Part shown: positions 6,196-9,344 of the stretch, piece after piece | Numbering within the stretch: position 1 is the stretch's first letter | How the letters are laid out: every line of letters starts with the position of its first letter | Translations under genes and position numbers: made by a program | The notes under the pieces: model-generated | Seen by the model: only the letters and a program-made list of their open reading frames with translations | The model's database searches: none | Told to the model about the DNA's origin: nothing | Source: Candidatus Caldipriscus sp. T1.2 | GTDB lineage: Bacteria > Hydrothermota > Hydrothermia > LBFQ01 | Assembly (NCBI GenBank): GCA_000980735.1 | Contig: LBFQ01000017.1 | Coordinates: 3,879 to 13,222 of the forward strand | Direction: 5' to 3' | DNA length: 9,344 nucleotides

Positions 6196-6656
6196 ATTAC
6201 ACCTATCCTCGCCAGGGCTAACATAACTATGGGAAGTTCCGGGATCATAGGGAGATATATCGCGACCCTATCCCCTTTTTTCAAACCGAGCTTTTCCTTA
6301 AATACGTAAGCCCACCTATTCACCTCCCTGTACATCCGATCGTATGTCAGGACCCTCTCTTTCCCATCCTCCCCGAGCCAGAAAAAAGCAACCTTATTTT
6401 TCCTTCCGCCCTTTATGTTCCTGTCAAGGCATAGGTAGGACATATTCAGGGTTCCATCTTCAAACCACCTATAAAACGGATGCTCTCCCGTTAGGGACTT
6501 CGTTGGTTTTTTAAACCATTCAATCTCTTCGGCTACTTTCAACCAGAAATCCGGGCTTAAAGTTTTCTCATGCTCCTTTAGATAATCCTCCGGGGACACA
6601 AAGTCCCAATTTCCTAAAGTTATCCTTTCTTCAAATGGCAAGGGGATCTTCTCCAT
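6174..6656 (-). CDS. acs: Acs segment 1 of 3: N-terminal domain
   Basis: From ATG 6656 (MEKIPLPFEERITLGNWDF) to TAG at 6176-6174; in-frame ATG at 6686 would add ten residues. Typical Acs N-terminal features: WFEDGTLNMSYLCLDRNI, KVAFFWLGEDGKERVLTY and GDRVAIYLPMIPELPIVMLALARIG. The last few residues after VIFS (REAP) are out of frame. The start is leaderless in appearance and divergent from the OsmC-family gene. Confidence 0.75.
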   Translation of the reverse strand: MEKIPLPFEERITLGNWDFVSPEDYLKEHEKTLSPDFWLKVAEEIEWFKKPTKSLTGEHPFYRWFEDGTLNMSYLCLDRNIKGGRKNKVAFFWLGEDGKERVLTYDRMYREVNRWAYVFKEKLGLKKGDRVAIYLPMIPELPIVMLALARIGVIFSREAP

Positions 6657-6663
6657 ATTAAAA

Positions 6664-6669
6664 ATTTTA
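6664..6669 (-). promoter_or_regulatory. acs: Probable -10 box for acs
   Basis: Minus-strand TAAAAT at 6669-6664, exactly 7 nt (TTTTAAT) before ATG 6656. No Shine-Dalgarno. This favours 6656 over the upstream ATG 6686 as the start. Confidence 0.55.
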
Positions 6670-6675
6670 CTGGGG

Positions 6676-6681
6676 TAGAAT
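6676..6681 (+). promoter_or_regulatory. Probable -10 box for the osmC-folP-trmI operon
   Basis: TAGAAT at 6676-6681, exactly 7 nt (CTCATCT) before ATG 6689, no Shine-Dalgarno. It faces away from the acs box with 6 bp (CTGGGG) between them, copying the arrangement at accC/LVIVD. Confidence 0.55.
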
Positions 6682-6688
6682 CTCATCT

Positions 6689-7099
6689 ATGGAAAAATGG
6701 GCGAGAATGGTTTTCAATGGGGAAAACTTTGATGTGGAAACGGATACGGGCAACATTAAGGTGGGGGAAGGTTCCCTCTCCCCGATGTCCCTGCTTTTGG
6801 TTTCTTTGGGGGGATGCACCGCAATGGATGTTGCATCAATTTTAAAAAAGTTAAAAAAACATTTTGACCTGAAGGTTGAGGTGAGGGGTAAGAGGGCGGA
6901 GGAGCACCCCAAGGTTTATACGGAGATATTTTTAACATATGAGATCTCCGGAGATGTGAGCGAGAAGGAGGCACTGAGGGCGGTTTCCCTTTCCCTAAAT
7001 AAGTACTGCTCTGTTTCCGCCATGATAAGCAAATCTTGTCCGATATTTTACAAGGTTTTACTAAACGGGAGGGAGATAGAAAATGGAAAGAAGGGTTAA
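6689..7099 (+). CDS. OsmC/YhfA-family protein
   Basis: 136 residues, normal for the short OsmC proteins, many of which reduce organic hydroperoxides with two cysteines; others are of unknown role. LSPMSLLLVSLGGCTAMDVASILKK (30-54) carries the first conserved cysteine (Cys43) at the start of the long central helix, and NKYCSVSAMISKSCPI (104-119) carries the second (Cys107), plus an extra Cys117. The pattern fits the YhfA-like subgroup best, so peroxidase activity is likely but not certain; the reductant is unknown. ATG 6689 sits 7 nt after TAGAAT. The gene overlaps folP by 17 bp and probably leads an osmC-folP-trmI operon. The 5' gap to the divergent acs is only 32 bp. Confidence 0.88.
   Translation: MEKWARMVFNGENFDVETDTGNIKVGEGSLSPMSLLLVSLGGCTAMDVASILKKLKKHFDLKVEVRGKRAEEHPKVYTEIFLTYEISGDVSEKEALRAVSLSLNKYCSVSAMISKSCPIFYKVLLNGREIENGKKG
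7067..7075 (+). promoter_or_regulatory. folP: Strong Shine-Dalgarno of folP
   Basis: GGGAGGGAG ends 7 nt before ATG 7083, inside the end of the OsmC-family gene. It shows the organism does use Shine-Dalgarno initiation for internal operon genes, in contrast to the leaderless-looking first genes. It also decides the folP start against ATG 7149, which would cut off the first strand. Confidence 0.6.
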
Positions 7100-7931
7100 G
7101 TGGAAGATAAGGGATGGCGAGATAGATGTTTCGGAAACGGTGGTTATGGGAATATTGAACGTAACACCCGACAGCTTTTATTCGGGAAGCAGGGTTGGAA
7201 GTGTGGATGAAGCGTTAAGAAGGACGGAGAAAATGTTGAATGAGGGGGCGAAGATAATAGATGTGGGTGGGGAAAGTACGAGGCCGGGATCGGATCCAGT
7301 AAGCGAAGATGAGGAGAAGAAAAGGGTAATACCCGTGATCCTTACAATATCCGAAAAATTTCCCGAAGCAATAATTTCGGTGGATACTTACAAATCTTCG
7401 GTTGCAAGGGAAGCTGTGGAGGCTGGTGCAAGGATAATAAACGACATTTCTGGTGGATACTTTGATCCCAAGATATTGGAGGTTGCAAGGGAATATGGTA
7501 CGGGTTTGATCCTCAACCATATAAGGGGAAATCCTAAAACCATGCAGGCAAACCCATATTATGAGGATGCGGTTAAGGAAGTAAAGGGGGAACTTCTTGA
7601 GAGGGTTGAGAGGGCAAAAAAGGCGGGGATAGAGGAGGATAGGATATGCATAGACCCGGGAATAGGTTTCGGCAAAAGGCTTGAGGATAATTTGAAACTC
7701 ATAAAATACGCTGACGAATTTGTAAGTACGGGTTATGTGGTTATGTACGGCGTATCAAGGAAGAGCTTTATAAGGATGGCTTTGGGATACGAGGAGCCCG
7801 AGGAGAGACTTTACGCTACCTTAGGCGTACACGCTTACTTATACCTGAAGGGGGTGCATATCCTGAGGGTGCACGATGTTAGGGAGACGGTTGATGTTAT
7901 AAGGATATTAAAGTTTGTAAAAGATGCCTGA
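7083..7931 (+). CDS. folP: Dihydropteroate synthase
   Basis: Joins p-aminobenzoate to hydroxymethyl-dihydropterin pyrophosphate in folate synthesis; cytosolic TIM barrel, the target of sulfonamides. 282 residues, normal length. Conserved elements in order: GILNVTPDSF (23-32, Asn26), IIDVGGESTRPG (58-69, Asp60), SVDTYK (99-104, Asp101), INDISGG (119-125, Asn120), IDPGIGFGK (190-198, Asp191), VSRKSFI (224-230, Lys227) and LRVHDV (261-266, Arg262/His264). All pterin- and phosphate-binding residues are present. The strand usually LMHM-[RQ]-G reads LNHIRG (144-149), a less common variant in the pterin pocket. It overlaps its upstream neighbour by 17 bp and trmI by 8 bp. Fusion to other folate enzymes is not seen. 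Confidence 0.95.
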   Translation: MERRVKWKIRDGEIDVSETVVMGILNVTPDSFYSGSRVGSVDEALRRTEKMLNEGAKIIDVGGESTRPGSDPVSEDEEKKRVIPVILTISEKFPEAIISVDTYKSSVAREAVEAGARIINDISGGYFDPKILEVAREYGTGLILNHIRGNPKTMQANPYYEDAVKEVKGELLERVERAKKAGIEEDRICIDPGIGFGKRLEDNLKLIKYADEFVSTGYVVMYGVSRKSFIRMALGYEEPEERLYATLGVHAYLYLKGVHILRVHDVRETVDVIRILKFVKDA

Positions 7932-8712
7932 GGACCTTGTTAAAGAAGGGGAAAAAATATTGCTTTGGGGGGGACCGGATGCGAACTTTCTAACGGAGTA
8001 TAGGGTGGGGAAGGCTGTACATTCACACAGGGGTATATTATATCTCCCGGAGGAACTTAGATGGGGGGAGGGTTTGGTTTCAAGCACGGGTAGGGTGTTT
8101 TATGTGATAAGACCTTCAAACGCGGATTTTATTTTAAGGTTAAAGAGGAAAACCAACATCTTCTATCCGAAGGATATAGGGCTTGTACTCCTTTATACGA
8201 ATTTTTCGCCTTTCTCAAGGGTAATTGAGGTTGGAAGTGGGAGCGGAGCTATGACGGTTTTCCTAAGCAACCTATTAGTTCCCCCCGGAAAACTCTTTTC
8301 TTACGATAACAACCCCGAGCACCAAAAAACCGCAAAGGAGAACCTCAAGAATTTCGGAAAACCCGAAAACGTGATTTTTAGGTTAAGGGATGTATATGTT
8401 TGTGGTTTTGTAGAGAGGGATGTTGATATTGTTATTGTAGACGTATCGGAGCCCTGGAAGGTTGTACCTCATGCTTATAGATCTTTGAAAGATGGGGGGT
8501 TTCTCGTTTTCGCATCTCCCAATATTGAACAGGTTAAGGAGATGAGGGAGGTTATGGCTAAATTTGGCTTTGTTGCTATGAAAACGGTGGAGATCCTTAT
8601 GAGGGAGTGGCAGATTAGGGATGTGGGTTGTAGGCCCGAGCACGAGATGAGGGGACATACACTATTTTATTCCTTCGGAAGAAAAACTAAAACTCAAAAA
8701 GATGCCACATAA
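7924..8712 (+). CDS. trmI: tRNA (adenine-58-N1)-methyltransferase
   Basis: Methylates A58 in the T-loop of tRNA with S-adenosylmethionine, a modification that stabilises tRNA and is important in thermophiles. 262 residues, as expected. The N-terminal beta domain (about 8-75) is followed by IFYPKDIGLVLLYTNFSP (79-96), the SAM motif RVIEVGSGSGAMTVFL (99-114), IVIVDVSEPWKV (169-180) with Asp173 at the place of the adenine-contacting aspartate, GFLVFASPNIEQV (192-204), MREWQIRDV (226-234), and the TrmI-specific end RPEHEMRGHTLFYSFGRK (237-254). The start overlaps folP by 8 bp with no good Shine-Dalgarno (AAAAG only), suggesting coupled translation. Its last 26 bp overlap the convergent unknown gene. 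Confidence 0.93.
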   Translation: MPEDLVKEGEKILLWGGPDANFLTEYRVGKAVHSHRGILYLPEELRWGEGLVSSTGRVFYVIRPSNADFILRLKRKTNIFYPKDIGLVLLYTNFSPFSRVIEVGSGSGAMTVFLSNLLVPPGKLFSYDNNPEHQKTAKENLKNFGKPENVIFRLRDVYVCGFVERDVDIVIVDVSEPWKVVPHAYRSLKDGGFLVFASPNIEQVKEMREVMAKFGFVAMKTVEILMREWQIRDVGCRPEHEMRGHTLFYSFGRKTKTQKDAT

Positions 8713-9344
8713 TTGCATCCTTCCTCCAAGGGGGTGTAGGTTTCTCACCTTCCCAAACCGTTGTATCTCCAACCAAAAACACTTTTTCCGCACAGCCTCC
8801 CACCGCAAAAACTTTTAAACCCTTTTTATAGGAATTTATTGGGCAAACTTGTATGGCAAAGAACCCATCTCCGTACATCCCAGAAAGGTCAAAACTTATA
8901 CTGTTTCCCTTCACAAACTTTACTATATCCCTTTGTTCCATCATGGTAAAGGCGTAAAGCCTCACAATATACTCCCTTGCATTGCATATCCAAGAAAACT
9001 TTAAGCTTCCCCAATCCGGGAAATTATCATTCTCAGGTTCGGAAATTTGAGCACATTCGGGGAAAGTCATGAGGATTTTTTTATCAAAAAGTCTTAATTC
9101 TACAAAATCGGAACTTTCAAAATTCACCCTGAAAATATATATAGGCGTTGTATCCATAATCGTCCAACCTAAACTCCCCTGTTCCCCCATGAAAACCTTG
9201 CTTTGGAAGGATATTTCCCCCTCCTTCCCCTTTGAAATTATGGAGACCTTAAAACTATCCCGTCTATCTCCCCTAACCGCGCATATTCCGTTCCCCTCCT
9301 TTGAAAGTATTATCAGAATATTTTCAGGTTCTTTCTCTTCCTTC
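8687..9344 (-). CDS. Unrecognised protein, N-terminus beyond the window edge
   Basis: The minus-strand frame stays open from TGA-side end 8687 to the right edge, giving at least 218 visible residues. The first internal ATG (9190) would give 167 residues, but coding-like sequence (KEEKEPENILIILSKEGNGI and on) continues above it, so the gene most likely starts outside. I do not recognise the family. The visible part looks like a soluble, beta-rich protein: alternating aromatic and hydrophobic strands (PIYIFRVNFESSDFVELRLF, YIVRLYAFTM, FFAIQVCPIN, LKVFAVGG), no clear membrane helix, and a tryptophan-rich end (VWEGEKPTPPWRKDAIMWHLFEF). A carbohydrate-binding or DOMON-like sandwich would fit the look but is speculation. 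It converges on trmI with a 26-bp overlap. Confidence 0.6.
   Translation of the reverse strand, partial: KEEKEPENILIILSKEGNGICAVRGDRRDSFKVSIISKGKEGEISFQSKVFMGEQGSLGWTIMDTTPIYIFRVNFESSDFVELRLFDKKILMTFPECAQISEPENDNFPDWGSLKFSWICNAREYIVRLYAFTMMEQRDIVKFVKGNSISFDLSGMYGDGFFAIQVCPINSYKKGLKVFAVGGCAEKVFLVGDTTVWEGEKPTPPWRKDAIMWHLFEF

Larger units (their letters stand above)
4763..6656 (-). pseudogene. acs: Acetyl-CoA synthetase, interrupted by two frame breaks with missing residues
   Basis: Activates acetate to acetyl-CoA through acetyl-AMP (ANL superfamily). The whole protein is recognisable from the N-terminal domain to the C-terminal catalytic-lysine domain, about 627 of a usual ~640-650 residues, but in three minus-strand frames. 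Break 1 (about 6185-6197): the first frame ends ARIGVIFS and the next resumes [10 protein letters not shown], where homologues have a conserved VVFGGFSAE stretch, so roughly six residues are gone and the frame changes. Break 2 (about 4966-4985): the frame ends [12 protein letters not shown] and resumes [11 protein letters not shown], with about ten residues missing. Single-base sequencing slips would not remove residues, so either short deletions have inactivated the gene or the assembly has dropped bases. Start at 6656 is chosen because TAAAAT lies 7 nt upstream; an in-frame ATG at 6686 is the alternative. The neighbouring genes are intact. Confidence 0.75.

Noticed and set aside
6174..6200. 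Programmed ribosomal frameshift in acs
   Set aside because: No slippery heptamer with a downstream structure is evident, and a shift alone would not restore the missing conserved residues.
6667..6974. Minus-strand open frames opposite the OsmC-family gene
   Set aside because: They are shadows of a gene with clear conserved cysteines and start signal.
1..9344. CRISPR arrays, tRNA/rRNA genes, riboswitches, insertion sequences or prophage genes
   Set aside because: None was seen; nearly all bases are accounted for by protein-coding frames and the three short gaps are promoter-like.

Overview
The window looks like a piece of the chromosome of a compact-genome, probably thermophilic, outer-membrane-bearing bacterium. 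The thermophile reading rests on heavy AGG/AGA and ATA codon use and Lys/Glu-rich proteins. The outer membrane is inferred from an MCE/MlaD-type lipid-transport protein. A lineage such as WOR-3/Hydrothermae would fit, but that is only a guess. Only about 97 of 9344 bases (three gaps of 30-35 bp) lie outside genes or gene remnants. Most neighbours overlap by 4-26 bp, and one convergent pair overlaps by 60 bp. No RNA gene, CRISPR array, insertion sequence or clear hairpin terminator was found.

Layout. (1) 1-915, minus: the N-terminal two-thirds of a biotin carboxylase, running off the left edge. (2) 951-1886, plus: a seven-repeat LVIVD-type beta-propeller protein, followed with a 4-bp overlap by a family 2 glycosyltransferase remnant (1883-2684) spread over three reading frames and lacking its N-terminal nucleotide-binding aspartate motif. 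(3) 2625-4732, minus: a tightly overlapping run transaldolase > MCE/MlaD protein > endonuclease III. (4) 4763-6656, minus: acetyl-CoA synthetase, recognisable from end to end but broken into three frames with short conserved stretches missing at both breaks. (5) 6689-8712, plus: OsmC-family protein > dihydropteroate synthase > tRNA m1A58 methyltransferase TrmI, overlapping by 17 and 8 bp. (6) 8687 to the right edge, minus: an unrecognised protein, incomplete at its N-terminus.

How it works together. Most genes are housekeeping: carboxylation of acyl-CoA or pyruvate, acetate activation, pentose-phosphate carbon exchange, base-excision repair, folate synthesis, tRNA modification, peroxide or thiol stress and envelope lipid transport. 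No single pathway joins them. The most striking shared property is regulatory. All five genes that head a transcription unit have a TAAAAT/TAGAAT box 7-10 nt before the start codon and no Shine-Dalgarno, as expected for leaderless mRNAs. Two divergent intergenic gaps each carry a back-to-back pair of such boxes. The second point of interest is that every detected frame break falls in two genes (acs and the glycosyltransferase). That suggests either real gene decay or two locally bad stretches of assembly. I did not find a convincing new defence, mobile or biosynthetic system here.
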